Below, piece by piece: positions 38,521-48,597 of a stretch of DNA of 64,000 nucleotides. Below the pieces are notes generated by a model. That model worked only from the letters and a program-made list of their open reading frames with translations, was not told where the DNA came from and searched no databases. The stretch is from Acinetobacter chengduensis (GTDB taxonomy: Bacteria; Pseudomonadota; Gammaproteobacteria; Pseudomonadales; Moraxellaceae). Positions within the stretch are counted from its first letter, which is position 1; every line of letters starts with the position of its first letter. Both the position numbers and the translations under genes were made by a program. The DNA lies in the NCBI RefSeq assembly GCF_003664645.1, contig NZ_RCHC01000001.1, positions 1-64,000 of the forward strand. Direction: 5' to 3'.

Positions 38521-39650
38521 GCATATAATTTCATGTCTCGAATCACATGCAGTTGGGCAAATTGAGAAATAATGACCTCGGTTTGACTCGGTCGAATAAA
38601 CACATAATCATCAATCTGTATTTGACAGCCTTTAGGCAGTTGTAACATTTCCTGATTGCTACTTCGGCCATATAAAGCATGCGGTTTAACACCTTCTGGA
38701 TACTCACACTTTCCCCGCCAATATCCCCCATAAATAAAAACGGCGTGTTGATTGCGAAACAGTCGCGCCCATAGCGGTATCTCTGGTAATTGTACGATAG
38801 GAATCACTTTTAATACGGGTGCTGCAATCCACATGGCTGGACAAAACGCCTTTAATGCGCTTAACTCAAAATCTAGTGGTTTAAGTAAAGCAGAACCCAC
38901 AGCCAAATCATTACAAACTGTGCCATGTTGATGTAAGCCAAAGCTTGCGCTACCTGCACCATTCAAGCATAAGTCCTTTAATTCAGCTTCAGAAAAATAC
39001 TTACCTAGGCACTGTAGAAAAAACTGATAGCGTTGCTGTGTGCGCTGAAAAACGATTTCTGGTTTAAACCAAGGCTGAGGCAATTTGCTCACATGCGCAT
39101 CATAGCCCATTAAACCACTGAGCTTTAAATACGGCGCATTGGCTTGAATCAATTGCAATGCTTTTACAAAACTGGACTCATCTGCAAAACCACCACGATG
39201 CAAACCTATGTCAATTTCCAAATTCACTCTAAGCTGAATCTGTCTGGACTGAGCAAAATGCAAGTATTGGTTTAAGCGCTCAACTGAGTCGATCAACCAT
39301 TGAATATTCTGCGACCCTAAAATCTGGTGATCCGACTGCTGTAAAGCTTGGATGGGCATAGGCTTACCCAATAAAATATCGCCTTGCGGGAATAGAGTTT
39401 GAATATGTTGTAAATGTGGAAAATGAAACACCATAAAGCGCTGGCTAGACAGTTGCTGCGCAATATATTGCAACAACGCAGCACTCGCCAAAGACTTCAC
39501 CACAATACGAATCTTGCATTTAGCACTCAGCTGAGCACGCAACTGTGCTAGATTTTCATCTAAACGATCAAGGTCTAACAGCAACTGTGCTTGCCCCGTC
39601 CCTGCGTGTGCAAGCAGTCGATTGAGTGTTTCAAAATACGCTACAGACAT
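38496..39650 (-). CDS. PLP-dependent alanine racemase-like / DSD1-family enzyme
   Basis: The 384-residue protein fits the fold-type III PLP group typified by D-threonine aldolase and D-serine dehydratase (DSD1). The N-terminal barrel starts LLDLDRLDENLAQL with the likely PLP lysine Lys52 in IRIVVKSLAS; EIDIGLHRGGF and GLMGYDAH are further barrel motifs, and a C-terminal beta domain ends with QIDDYVFIRPSQTEV. The start ATG 39650 is one base past the stop of the lactone-oxidase gene, implying coupling. The substrate is not known; a D-amino acid or amino-alcohol is likely from the family. Confidence 0.82.
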   Translation of the reverse strand: MSVAYFETLNRLLAHAGTGQAQLLLDLDRLDENLAQLRAQLSAKCKIRIVVKSLASAALLQYIAQQLSSQRFMVFHFPHLQHIQTLFPQGDILLGKPMPIQALQQSDHQILGSQNIQWLIDSVERLNQYLHFAQSRQIQLRVNLEIDIGLHRGGFADESSFVKALQLIQANAPYLKLSGLMGYDAHVSKLPQPWFKPEIVFQRTQQRYQFFLQCLGKYFSEAELKDLCLNGAGSASFGLHQHGTVCNDLAVGSALLKPLDFELSALKAFCPAMWIAAPVLKVIPIVQLPEIPLWARLFRNQHAVFIYGGYWRGKCEYPEGVKPHALYGRSSNQEMLQLPKGCQIQIDDYVFIRPSQTEVIISQFAQLHVIRDMKLYAVWSTFRE

Positions 39651-39651
39651 A

Positions 39652-40938
39652 TTAAGCGCTTCGCCCCCAAAACAAGTGTTCAAGATGCGAGTTGATCCAC
39701 TTTTTTTCAGGATCGACCTGTTGCCTCAAATGCATAAAATCATCCCACTTAGGGTACAACGCACTCAACTCCTGCCCACCCAGCGTGTGTAATTTTCCCC
39801 AATGTGGTCGTCCACCATATTTTTGAAAAATTGGCTCTGCCAATTTAAAAATACGGACATAATCTTGCCGATAATATTGATGCACCGAAATTGAAATTGA
39901 GTCCTGCTGATAAAATGGGCTCAACCAGATGTCATCGGCTTTGACATAACGAAATTCAATTGGAAAAAACATCGGGACTTTATGCTTTTTGAGGCAGTGC
40001 ATGAGCTCTTCTAAGCAAGCGAGCCCTGCTTGGACTGGCAGTTGATATTCCATCTCGTTAAAACGCGTTTCACGAATAGCAGGAAAGATTCGACTGGACC
40101 AATCTATGGCCGTACTTGGTCGTACCAATAAGCTGACTAATTTCTGCAATGCTGGATTTAATATCGGACATGACTTGGTAAGTTCAGAGCAAATTCGCAA
40201 AAATACATCTTCATCCAAAATTTGTTCTGTTTTGGGTTGTACTCGCTCGTTGGTTTCATCTAAGGTTTTTAAAATAACATTCGATGAATGAATAAATGCC
40301 CAAAACTCAATATGCCGATGCTGTGATTTCCATTGCTCGATATGCTGGAACACTTCTATCAATGGACAACTGCGGACCTGCTCTTTAAGTTTATACATGG
40401 GGCGATTTTGTAATTTAATTTTAGTGATGAGTCCCAAGCTTCCTAAAGCCACGCGACCTGCTTGAAAAATTTCACAATGTTGCAACGCATCACACCAAAT
40501 TAAATCGCCATCTGCAGTAATCAACTCAAAGCCTTCTACATAAGCAGATAAACATTGCAAATCGATCCCAGTGCCATGTGTACCTGTCGAAATGGCACCC
40601 GCCAAAGTCTGTTGATCTACATCCCCTTGATTCATTAATGCCTGATTATAGGCAGACATTTTTTCGCCTAAATCATATAAATGCGTGCCTGCTTGCACCA
40701 CGCTTTGGCAATGCTCATCATCATGTGAAACCACACCTTTAAAATAATCTAGGCTCAAAAGCACGTCATTGGTTTGAGCCAAGCCACTAAAAGAATGTCC
40801 TGCGCCAATCGCTCTAATTTTAGGATGCGTACGTACCACATTTTGCAATAGCTCAAGGCTGTTTGGACGTAGTAATTTAGGATAGGCTTGCTGCGAACCA
40901 GACCAGTTCGACCAAAACTCCGATTGCATTTTTATCAT
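39652..40938 (-). CDS. FAD-linked sugar-lactone oxidase (D-arabinono-1,4-lactone oxidase type)
   Basis: The 428-residue VAO-family flavoprotein has an N-terminal FAD domain with AIGAGHSFSGLAQT (GAGHS at 45-49; the His may hold FAD covalently) and LAGAISTGTHGTG, and a C-terminal ALO domain with the catalytic HWGK motif (GGRPHWGKLHT). Such enzymes oxidise aldonolactones or related polyols using O2. TGAGGATAT precedes the ATG. It overlaps nothing upstream and is tightly linked to the PLP-enzyme gene, a pair that suggests one small catabolic unit. Confidence 0.88.
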   Translation of the reverse strand: MIKMQSEFWSNWSGSQQAYPKLLRPNSLELLQNVVRTHPKIRAIGAGHSFSGLAQTNDVLLSLDYFKGVVSHDDEHCQSVVQAGTHLYDLGEKMSAYNQALMNQGDVDQQTLAGAISTGTHGTGIDLQCLSAYVEGFELITADGDLIWCDALQHCEIFQAGRVALGSLGLITKIKLQNRPMYKLKEQVRSCPLIEVFQHIEQWKSQHRHIEFWAFIHSSNVILKTLDETNERVQPKTEQILDEDVFLRICSELTKSCPILNPALQKLVSLLVRPSTAIDWSSRIFPAIRETRFNEMEYQLPVQAGLACLEELMHCLKKHKVPMFFPIEFRYVKADDIWLSPFYQQDSISISVHQYYRQDYVRIFKLAEPIFQKYGGRPHWGKLHTLGGQELSALYPKWDDFMHLRQQVDPEKKWINSHLEHLFWGRSA

Positions 40939-41362
40939 TGTTATATCCTCAGTCTATGCGCTAAGCGCAGTGCTGAATTACTATTCTTATTTTTTTTAAA
41001 ATGTACAACGCGACATCAACCCTTCTTATATGGCTCAATTTATAATCAAAAGTCAATTCACTTTAGGTTTCTACTCATCTATAAAATGAAAATGACACAT
41101 CCATCTATTTATTAAGCTAAAGTTCATAGCATCTGATTGATTGAACATTTCATAGCAAAGTGATGTTTTATCTCCTTCTTCAGCACCAGCAAATATTGCT
41201 AAATCACATAGCCTCTCTGCGCCACCTCCAAAGAGAAGATCAGCGCACTCGACTTTAAGCACAGAATAGAGTAAATACTCGACTAAAGAATAAATGCAAC
41301 AATTCACAATACTGAATATTGTGTAAGCAGGAAATTAGAATAAATAAATTTGGAGTTTTGAC
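40939..41362. other. Intergenic gap upstream of the lactone oxidase and acyl-CoA ligase genes
   Basis: This 424-base region separates divergent genes and must hold both promoters. It contains a minus-strand frame (41071-41307, from a GTG) whose 78-residue translation looks protein-like (ERLCDLAIFAGAEEGDKT) but matches no family I know and has no ribosome site. It may be a gene remnant. Confidence 0.35.
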
Positions 41363-43003
41363 ATGGTCAGTCCTTATGATGAATTGCCTCGCACACCGGC
41401 AAACTTCGTTGCATTATCACCTTTGCGTTATTTAGAACGGGCTGCATATATTTATCCAGACCAAGATGCGATTATTCATGGTGATCGTCATATTAGCTGG
41501 CGTCAAACTTATCAACGTTGTCGTCAGTTTGCCCACCAATTACAACAATTGGGCATTCAAAAAAATGATACCGTGTCTGTTCTACTTCCAAATATTCCAG
41601 CCATGATTGAGGCGCACTTTGCAGTGCCTATGGCAGGTGCGGTTTTAAATACCGTCAATACCCGCTTAGATGCAAAAACCATTGCCTTCATGCTAGAACA
41701 TGCTGAAACCAAAGTCCTTTTGGTCGATCCAGAATTTATTAGCTTGGCACAAGAAGCCTTAGCCTTGATCAATAAAGATATCTACATTATTGATGTAGCT
41801 GATGTTGAATATGAAGGTACCAGCCAACGCATTGGTCAAATTGAATATGAGGACTGGATTGCACAAGGGGATCACAATTTTGAATGGGATCTACCAGGCG
41901 ATGAATGGGATGCGATTAGTCTGAGTTATACCTCAGGCACCACAGGCAACCCTAAAGGGGTGGTCTATCATCACCGCGGGGCTTATATTAATGCTGCCAG
42001 CAATATCATCGCCTGTGGCATGAAACCACGCGCGACGTACCTCTGGACGCTACCGCTCTTCCATTGTAATGGTTGGTGCTTTGGCTGGACGATGGCGGCC
42101 AATGGTGGCACCAATATCTGTCTACGCAAAGTCGATCCTGAGCTAATTTTCAAATTAATCGCTGAGCATAAAGTCGATTATTTCTGTGGTGCGCCTATCG
42201 TACTGTCTATGCTCATTAATACACCTGAGGAGAAAAAGACCTCATTTGAACACCGTGTAGAAGTAATGGTTGCGGGTGCAGCACCTCCTGCAGCGATTAT
42301 TGAAGGCATGCGCGGTATTGGCATTAATGTGACTCACGTGTATGGCCTGACCGAAACCTATGGTCCTTCTGCGCTGTGTGCCTCACAAGCAGGTTGGTCA
42401 GAACTGTCTATTCAAGAACAAGCGCAGCTTCACTCACGCCAAGGCGTGCCTTACCCACTTCAGGATGGCATGAAAGTATTGGACCCAGAAACCATGCTTC
42501 CTGTGAAAAATGATGGCCAAACCATGGGTGAAATCATGTTCCGTGGCAACATTGTGATGAAAGGCTATTTGAAAAACCCTGAAGCCACTGCTGAAGCTTT
42601 TGCAGGTGGCTGGTTCCACACAGGCGATTTGGCAGTGTGCCAACCCGATGGCTATGCAAAAATTACTGACCGTTCTAAAGACGTGATTATTTCTGGTGGT
42701 GAAAATATTTCATCGCTTGAAGTTGAAGAAGTGCTATATCAACACCCTGCTGTGTTAACTGCCGCGGTCGTTGCTAAACCAGACCCGCGTTGGCAGGAAG
42801 TCCCTTGTGCTTTCATTGAGCTCAAGGCTGGCAAAGAAGCAACAGCTGAAGAAATTATTGAATTCTGTAAGCAACATCTTGCACGCTTTAAAGTGCCTAA
42901 AGATGTAGTGATTACAGAAATTCCAAAAACATCGACAGGCAAGCTACAAAAATTTGTACTTCGTGATTGGGCCAAAGAACGCGCAACAGGTGAGTTTAGT
43001 TAA
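41363..43003 (+). CDS. Acyl-CoA synthetase, AMP-binding (medium/long-chain fatty acid ligase type)
   Basis: The 546-residue ANL-superfamily ligase activates a carboxylic acid to acyl-AMP and then acyl-CoA. The P-loop YTSGTTGNPKGVVYHHRG, the GLTETYGPS motif, the GWFHTGDLA hinge and the catalytic lysine region PKTSTGKLQKFVLR are all present. The sequence resembles the AlkK/medium-chain group (FNTVNTRL-like VLNTVNTRLDA). GGAG lies before the ATG. It is monocistronic with a terminator; substrate chain length is uncertain. Confidence 0.92.
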   Translation: MVSPYDELPRTPANFVALSPLRYLERAAYIYPDQDAIIHGDRHISWRQTYQRCRQFAHQLQQLGIQKNDTVSVLLPNIPAMIEAHFAVPMAGAVLNTVNTRLDAKTIAFMLEHAETKVLLVDPEFISLAQEALALINKDIYIIDVADVEYEGTSQRIGQIEYEDWIAQGDHNFEWDLPGDEWDAISLSYTSGTTGNPKGVVYHHRGAYINAASNIIACGMKPRATYLWTLPLFHCNGWCFGWTMAANGGTNICLRKVDPELIFKLIAEHKVDYFCGAPIVLSMLINTPEEKKTSFEHRVEVMVAGAAPPAAIIEGMRGIGINVTHVYGLTETYGPSALCASQAGWSELSIQEQAQLHSRQGVPYPLQDGMKVLDPETMLPVKNDGQTMGEIMFRGNIVMKGYLKNPEATAEAFAGGWFHTGDLAVCQPDGYAKITDRSKDVIISGGENISSLEVEEVLYQHPAVLTAAVVAKPDPRWQEVPCAFIELKAGKEATAEEIIEFCKQHLARFKVPKDVVITEIPKTSTGKLQKFVLRDWAKERATGEFS

Positions 43004-43020
43004 GCCTTAAATTAAAAAAG

Positions 43021-43048
43021 AAAAAACGACCGTGAGTGGTCGTTTTTT
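43021..43048 (+). terminator. Terminator of the acyl-CoA ligase gene
   Basis: AAAAAACGACC (43021-43031) pairs with GGTCGTTTTTT (43038-43048), 17 bases after the stop. Confidence 0.9.
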
Positions 43049-43089
43049 ATGCACAGGCATCATCCATAGACATATAGATGAATAGATAA

Positions 43090-43115
43090 AAAAACGGCTC
43101 TCATGAGCCGTTTTT
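43090..43115 (-). terminator. Terminator of the pcnB-to-darP gene run
   Basis: AAAAACGGCTC (43090-43100) pairs with GAGCCGTTTTT (43105-43115), 20 bases past the darP stop on the minus strand. It stands back to back with the ligase terminator. Confidence 0.9.
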
Positions 43116-43134
43116 GATTGCACCACTTGTAGCA

Positions 43135-43668
43135 TTAGTTGTCTGAAATAAGCGCAACTTGCTGTACATAGTTAAATAATTTGAGTCTAGATGCTGCAAT
43201 TTCTTCTTCCGTTGCGTGCTTTGCAATATCACGATGAACACGTAAAGCATGCTGACGTAAAGTATGGCGCTCTGTCGCATTATAAGTTTTAGAAAAGTCA
43301 TTAATGACTGGATCACCATCTTTAATAATACGATCAACCCAACGATTCAACTGCGCAGTTTTTTTCAAACCTTGCTTTGGTGTTAAATACGACAAAATGA
43401 CACTTTCATCTTCATTACGCATTAACTTGCCAATACGCAAGCATTGACGACGACGAGCTTCATGCGATGTGATCAATTGAATATCAAGAAGCGCTTCAAT
43501 CAAGCGTTCTTCCACTGGAAGATTTTTTATTTGTTTAGGACTCAGCTCTGCAAGCTGTTCACCCAAAGCGGCCATACGCTGTACGGCCTTCTTTTGTTCG
43601 GTTTTGCTTGCACGTCCTTCTAGAGATTCAAAATCATCTTCAGTAAAACGAGTTGGTCGACGTGCCAC
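43135..43668 (-). CDS. darP: Ribosome biogenesis factor DarP (YjgA, DUF615)
   Basis: The 177-residue highly charged, helical protein matches DarP/YjgA, which helps late assembly of the 50S peptidyl-transferase centre. It begins with the family's acidic FTEDDFE stretch and shows LPKQI-like SPKQIKNLP and the EARRRQCLRIGKLMR core. It follows npr by two bases on the same strand. Confidence 0.93.
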   Translation of the reverse strand: MARRPTRFTEDDFESLEGRASKTEQKKAVQRMAALGEQLAELSPKQIKNLPVEERLIEALLDIQLITSHEARRRQCLRIGKLMRNEDESVILSYLTPKQGLKKTAQLNRWVDRIIKDGDPVINDFSKTYNATERHTLRQHALRVHRDIAKHATEEEIAASRLKLFNYVQQVALISDN

Positions 43669-43670
43669 GA

Positions 43671-43940
43671 TTAATCTGCCTCATAAAATTTTGCTGCGAA
43701 TAATGCTTGAATATCAGACAAAGCTTTTTCTTCATCTACACCATCAATCACTAAGCGCAAAGTTGTGCCTTTACCAGCACCGAGCATGAGCAAAGACATA
43801 ATGTTTTTTGCGTCTACTAATTTATCACCTTTGCCGATCTGAATCGATGAGCGAAATTTAGTGGTGACTTCAATGAGTTTTCCAGACGCACGCGCATGTA
43901 AACCTAGTTTGTTTATTACGTCAACAGTTGTGTCTATCAT
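43671..43940 (-). CDS. npr: HPr-family phosphocarrier NPr
   Basis: The 89-residue protein is an HPr homologue with the phosphorylatable His15 in [12 protein letters not shown] and the [16 protein letters not shown] region equivalent to the Ser46 helix. Location next to rapZ identifies it as NPr (PtsO) of the nitrogen phosphotransferase system, which passes phosphate from PtsP to PtsN. In A. baumannii, NPr is the reported partner of GigB, and a gigB-like gene lies at 2197. Its ATG overlaps the rapZ stop by four bases. Confidence 0.94.
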   Translation of the reverse strand: MIDTTVDVINKLGLHARASGKLIEVTTKFRSSIQIGKGDKLVDAKNIMSLLMLGAGKGTTLRLVIDGVDEEKALSDIQALFAAKFYEAD

Positions 43941-44788
43941 GACCAGTGCTTCATTTCTCTATGTAAGACCTGAACAGACCATTTTGCCTCAAGGGCTCTC
44001 TTGAGTCTATCCACAATATAAACCGAACGATGTTGTCCACCCGTACAACCGATAGAAACCGTCATATAATGGCGGTGTCCTTCTGCAAAAGCAGGCAACC
44101 ATTTTTCTAAAAATTGATAAATATCATTAAACATTTCATTGGTTTGTGCACTGCTTTCTAAGAATTTTTGTACAGGCGCATCTAAACCAGAAAATTTTCT
44201 TAATTCTAAATCCCAATGTGGGTTAGGCAAATGCCGAACATCAAACACATAGTCCGCATCTAAGGGGATACCATGCTTAAAACCAAAAGACTGTAAAATA
44301 ACAATTAATTGGTCGGCCTGTCCTAATTTAGATAAGAGCACATGCTTTAAATCGTGTACGCTTTTATCCGTCGTATCAATATGTACTGTCGCACGAAACT
44401 GAATCGGCAACAACAAATCTTTTTCTTGTTGGATACATTCATTCAAACTATTGAAACGGTTAGATAATGGGTGTGGACGGCGCGATGCACTAAACCGCGC
44501 AATCAGCTCTTGATCGCGCGTTGTCAAATAAATGACATCCACTGCACCATGCTTTTGCAATGAAGAAAAAACATGGTCAAACTCTTGCATATCTTGACGT
44601 GTACTTCGAACATCTACCCCTAAAGCCAGCTGTTCAAGGTTATTTTCCTGATCTAATTTTTCAACAATTTCAGGCAACAGCGCAAGAGGCAAATTATCAA
44701 TACAGTAATAACCCAAATCTTCCAGCACCTGCAAGGCAGATGACTTTCCTGATCCTGACTGGCCTGTAACGATTAAAATTCGTTTCAT
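43937..44788 (-). CDS. rapZ: RNase adapter protein RapZ
   Basis: The 283-residue P-loop protein matches RapZ (YvcJ), with Walker A GQSGSGKS at residues 9-16 and the C-terminal signature [19 protein letters not shown]. In E. coli RapZ senses glucosamine-6-phosphate and steers small RNA GlmZ to RNase E. I start at ATG 44788 with AAAGGA upstream; the frame is open 20 codons further but without homology. It is followed by npr, the same pair as in E. coli, though without rpoN, hpf or ptsN here. Confidence 0.94.
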   Translation of the reverse strand: MKRILIVTGQSGSGKSSALQVLEDLGYYCIDNLPLALLPEIVEKLDQENNLEQLALGVDVRSTRQDMQEFDHVFSSLQKHGAVDVIYLTTRDQELIARFSASRRPHPLSNRFNSLNECIQQEKDLLLPIQFRATVHIDTTDKSVHDLKHVLLSKLGQADQLIVILQSFGFKHGIPLDADYVFDVRHLPNPHWDLELRKFSGLDAPVQKFLESSAQTNEMFNDIYQFLEKWLPAFAEGHRHYMTVSIGCTGGQHRSVYIVDRLKRALEAKWSVQVLHREMKHWS

Positions 44789-44813
44789 TGCGCGTGCTGT
44801 CCTTTCATGCAAA

Positions 44814-45662
44814 TTAAGATGCAATAAACTTAACCTGTAAGTTATCAATTAAGCGTGTTTTACCAATTTTGGCTGCGACAAACAATACGACATCTTGATT
44901 AAAGCTATCGACTTTTTGAAGTTCTGGGCTACGTGCTTCCACATAATCCACCACAAAACCAGCATCAGTTAACGTTGCTCGAATTGTATTTAAAACATTT
45001 GACAATGCAGTGCCTGAAGTGAGTTGTTGTGCTGCTGTTTGTAAGCTTTGGTAAATAACTGGTGCAATTTCACGATGTTCAGGGCTTAAGTAGCCATTAC
45101 GTGAGCTCAGTGCCAAACCATCTGCAGCGCGTGCAATAGGCACACCAATGACTTCTAAAGGAATATTTAGATCACGTACAAACTGACGAATGACAGCGAG
45201 TTGTTGATAGTCTTTTTGACCAAAAAATGCAAAGTTTGGTTGTACCATATTAAAGAGTTTGGTCACAACTACGGCAACACCATCAAAATGACCTGGGCGC
45301 TGTGCACCACATAAATCATCGGTGATACTATTCACTGAAATATTGGTTAAACGTGGCTGGTTGCCGTACATTTGTTCTACAGTAGGTGCAAAAACAATGT
45401 CACAGCCCACATCAGCTAAAAGTTGCTGATCGCGCTCCAAAGTACGTGGATAATTATCAAAATCTTCATTTGGCCCAAACTGAATTGGGTTAACAAAAAT
45501 GCTGACCACCACTACATCACAGAGTTTACGTGCTTCACGCACAAGGTTTAAATGCCCCTCGTGCAAATTCCCCATGGTTGGGACAAAGCCAATAATTTTA
45601 CGTGATGCTTTTGCTGGACTTAGTGATGCAGTCAAACCTTGAATCGTGGTTTCAGTTTTCAT
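44814..45662 (-). CDS. panC: Pantothenate synthetase
   Basis: The 282-residue enzyme joins pantoate and beta-alanine using ATP to make pantothenate (vitamin B5). The nucleotidyl-transferase HIGH-like motif [23 protein letters not shown] and the KMSKS-like LSSRNGYLS are intact. It begins four bases after panB. Confidence 0.97.
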   Translation of the reverse strand: MKTETTIQGLTASLSPAKASRKIIGFVPTMGNLHEGHLNLVREARKLCDVVVVSIFVNPIQFGPNEDFDNYPRTLERDQQLLADVGCDIVFAPTVEQMYGNQPRLTNISVNSITDDLCGAQRPGHFDGVAVVVTKLFNMVQPNFAFFGQKDYQQLAVIRQFVRDLNIPLEVIGVPIARAADGLALSSRNGYLSPEHREIAPVIYQSLQTAAQQLTSGTALSNVLNTIRATLTDAGFVVDYVEARSPELQKVDSFNQDVVLFVAAKIGKTRLIDNLQVKFIAS

Positions 45663-45665
45663 CTC

Positions 45666-46475
45666 TTATAACTCAATTTGGAAAGTTTGTTCTTTTGCAG
45701 GGAAGGATCCATCGAGCACCGCAGCATGATAGGCCTTAAATGCATCTATAATTGCGGTTTCACCTGATTGTTCTTTCATAAAGTTACGTACAAATTTCGC
45801 AACATGACTAAATGTCAGTCCAAGCATATCTTGCTGTACTAACACCTGACCATCTGTGTCTGCACCCGCACCAATACCAATCACAGGTGTGTGTGGGAAT
45901 AATTCACTAATCTCTTTACCCACTTGAGCTGGAACACATTCCAACAATAAAACTGCAGCGCCTGCATCCACAACAGCTTGACAGTCTGCAATGAGCTGAT
46001 CTGCTGTTTCACGTGTGCGCGCTTGGACTTTATAGCCACCAAATACGTGTACAGATTGTGGGGTTAAACCTAAGTGCACACAGACAGGAATACCATTACG
46101 TGTCAGTGTTGCCACTGTATCTGCTAACCATGCCCCACCCTCAAGTTTCACCATGTGCGCGCCAGCTTGCATAATGGTTTTCGAGTTTTGTAATGCATCA
46201 TTTAAGGTTGCATAACTCATAAATGGCAGGTCAGTTAAAATAAAAGCGTGTTGATTACCACGACGCACCGTTGCAGTGTGGTATGCCATATCTTCAACAG
46301 TTACAGGTAAAGTCGAGTCATGACCTTGAATGGTCATTCCCAGTGAATCACCCACTAGGATCGTATCAATTTCAGCAACTTCCATTGCTTTTGCCATACT
46401 TGCATCATAACAAGTTAAGCAAGAAAACTTTCGGCCTTCCGCTTTAAATTTTTTTAAGTGGCTTAGACTGATCAT
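45666..46475 (-). CDS. panB: 3-methyl-2-oxobutanoate hydroxymethyltransferase
   Basis: The 269-residue TIM-barrel enzyme makes ketopantoate from ketoisovalerate and methylene-tetrahydrofolate, the first step toward pantothenate. Mg-binding DSLGM (in [16 protein letters not shown]), KLEGG and the HLGLTPQ segment are conserved. It sits between folK and panC, so the folate and pantothenate pathways are joined in one operon. Confidence 0.97.
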   Translation of the reverse strand: MISLSHLKKFKAEGRKFSCLTCYDASMAKAMEVAEIDTILVGDSLGMTIQGHDSTLPVTVEDMAYHTATVRRGNQHAFILTDLPFMSYATLNDALQNSKTIMQAGAHMVKLEGGAWLADTVATLTRNGIPVCVHLGLTPQSVHVFGGYKVQARTRETADQLIADCQAVVDAGAAVLLLECVPAQVGKEISELFPHTPVIGIGAGADTDGQVLVQQDMLGLTFSHVAKFVRNFMKEQSGETAIIDAFKAYHAAVLDGSFPAKEQTFQIEL

Positions 46476-46517
46476 CTAGAATTTCCTCTTATGGCCATAT
46501 TTTCAGCCAATAAAAAT

Positions 46518-47006
46518 TTAAATTTTTGCCCAATTTCCTGAATCTAAAACAGTCAGACTGACCTGATTCAGAATGGGTAAAGTATTTAATTGCTGTCCAT
46601 TTAACTGTAGATTTGCATCTAAATCTAGTAACGGAATCAGCACAAAATCGCGTTCCATCACACCTACATGAGGCACAATTAAACGCGCATGTTGAATATT
46701 TTGTTGCCCATAAATCAATAAATCTAAATCAAGTGTACGTTCGCCCCAATGGCGTAAACGCACACGACCAGACTCTTGTTCAAAGCGCTGTAATTCATCT
46801 AACAATGCCAACGGCTCTAAGTCCGTTTGCAATTGCACAACCGCATTCAAATAATTCGGTTGATCCTGTGGACCCATAGGTGGACTTTGGTACAGTTTAG
46901 AGACCTTAATCGCACCCAATGTCGATAACTTATGTACGGCTTCGGTCAAAATTTGTAGTGAATCACCCAAATTACTTCCTAAGCCAATATACGTAATCAC
47001 ACTCAT
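46518..47006 (-). CDS. folK: 6-hydroxymethyl-dihydropterin pyrophosphokinase
   Basis: The 162-residue HPPK transfers pyrophosphate from ATP to the pterin in folate synthesis. The N-terminal GLGSNLGDS, the YLNAVVQLQT segment and the signature WGERTLDLDLLIYG are all present. Its ATG overlaps the pcnB stop as ATGA. Confidence 0.97.
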   Translation of the reverse strand: MSVITYIGLGSNLGDSLQILTEAVHKLSTLGAIKVSKLYQSPPMGPQDQPNYLNAVVQLQTDLEPLALLDELQRFEQESGRVRLRHWGERTLDLDLLIYGQQNIQHARLIVPHVGVMERDFVLIPLLDLDANLQLNGQQLNTLPILNQVSLTVLDSGNWAKI

Positions 47007-48463
47007 TGCGTAGGCCCAAAAATAACCGTGCTCAAATCTCGTTTAACACGCTTACGTTTTAGAATTGGGTGATCTGCCGTAATTTGATCATTACCCCCAT
47101 TCACTGCCTGTGCCTTAAAGTCAGCCTGTTGCTTGGCTTTACGCGCACGACGACTACGAGGTTCTGGCTCATTCACTAAAGGCTCAATTTCAGCCTGTTG
47201 AATTTGATGTAATGGCTTAATGTCTTCTTGTACAGCACCTTTACGGCGACCTTTCGCACGTTGACGATTGTAGTCCGCAATCGCACGTTCTTTTTCGTCT
47301 GTGCTGAGGGTTTGGTAAGTATCCCACCAGACACCCATGCCTTGTGTGGTTTGATCACCTGATTTTTCACGGAGCAATAAAAAGTCGAAGCCCGCACGGA
47401 AACGTGCATGACCAGACAATGCTTCAATTTGCTGCGGTTTTGGATTGAGTAAGCGCGTTTGCATTTCCCAAACTTCACGAATAAAGGTTTCTGCAAAACG
47501 TGGAATAACAGTCCGTGTCGCTTGACGTTTCAGTACATCTAAACCAGCCTGAGCACGCGCTTCTGCTGCAACTACGCCTTTTTTCGCATAAAACTCACAG
47601 CGCTCAAGGAAAGGCTTCCACAGCAACACTGCATAGAAAAATGCAGGATTGATGGTCTTACCAATCGAGATACGTTGATCGGTATTTTTTGCTGCACGCT
47701 CTATAAATGGCGTGATGTTTGGCTGAATATCAGCAAATAACTGATGCCAGATCTCAAACTCAATCAGCATTGGCATGACACGATTGAGGTGTCCCATGGT
47801 AAAGAGTTTCTGAGACTCATCATATAAACGATGTGGAGATACATCACGGAGCAATTGCGCAGCTTCAGGCGTGAAGACATCCAAAATACTTTGATCAATA
47901 GAGAAGTTTAATTTGGCTGCAAAACGTAATGTGCGCAACATACGTACAGGATCTTCTTCAAAACGAAGCATTGGATCGCCCAATAAGCTTAACTTTTTCG
48001 CTTTGATATCTTCATAAGCATTACAAAAATCGAGCACAATACCTTTGCGAGGTTGGTAATACATGGCGTTAATTGAAAAATCACGTCGTGCAAAATCTTG
48101 CTCGATGGTTCCCCAGTTGTTATCACGTAAAATCATACCTGCAGCAGAAGTCACTGCTTTTTTCGGAGGTGCACGAAATGTAGCAACTTCAATGAGTTCG
48201 CGACCTGAATAGACATGTGCCAACTCAAAGCGACGGCCGATAATTCGACAACGTCGTCCGAAGACTTCTTTAACTTGTGATGGTGTGGCGTTCGTCACCG
48301 CATCAAAATCCTTAGGATTCAGACCCAGCATTAAATCACGTACACCACCGCCGACGATATAAGCTTCATAGCCTGCCTTAGTTAAGGCATCAATCACATC
48401 TAATATGGAAGAAGGTAATTGTGCGGTAGATAAACCGCATTTGGACGCGCGCAAAGTTTGCAA
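47003..48463 (-). CDS. pcnB: Poly(A) polymerase I (TTG start)
   Basis: The 486-residue nucleotidyltransferase adds poly(A) tails that mark RNA for decay. The catalytic head has GGGVRDLMLGLNPKDFDAVT and the DFARRDFSINAMYY motif. The C-terminal 70 residues are very basic with repeated Arg/Lys, as in PcnB, which separates it from CCA-adding enzymes. The start is TTG 48463, with AGGAGA upstream and no suitable ATG before the catalytic motif. It leads the pcnB-folK-panB-panC operon. Confidence 0.95.
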   Translation of the reverse strand: MQTLRASKCGLSTAQLPSSILDVIDALTKAGYEAYIVGGGVRDLMLGLNPKDFDAVTNATPSQVKEVFGRRCRIIGRRFELAHVYSGRELIEVATFRAPPKKAVTSAAGMILRDNNWGTIEQDFARRDFSINAMYYQPRKGIVLDFCNAYEDIKAKKLSLLGDPMLRFEEDPVRMLRTLRFAAKLNFSIDQSILDVFTPEAAQLLRDVSPHRLYDESQKLFTMGHLNRVMPMLIEFEIWHQLFADIQPNITPFIERAAKNTDQRISIGKTINPAFFYAVLLWKPFLERCEFYAKKGVVAAEARAQAGLDVLKRQATRTVIPRFAETFIREVWEMQTRLLNPKPQQIEALSGHARFRAGFDFLLLREKSGDQTTQGMGVWWDTYQTLSTDEKERAIADYNRQRAKGRRKGAVQEDIKPLHQIQQAEIEPLVNEPEPRSRRARKAKQQADFKAQAVNGGNDQITADHPILKRKRVKRDLSTVIFGPTQ

Positions 48464-48597
48464 AAGACGCTGTCTCCTACGTCTAGACGTAAAAATTTTA
48501 AGATGCCGTAATCATATCTCTAACACAATCAAAGGGCAATTTGATTCTGTCAATCCAAGCGTATTGCCTACAGTCGAATTTTCTACAATTACGGTGT

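Noticed and set aside
41071..41307. 78-codon minus-strand frame in the gap before the acyl-CoA ligase gene
   Set aside because: It starts at GTG without a ribosome site and matches no known family; kept only as a possible remnant in the gap description.
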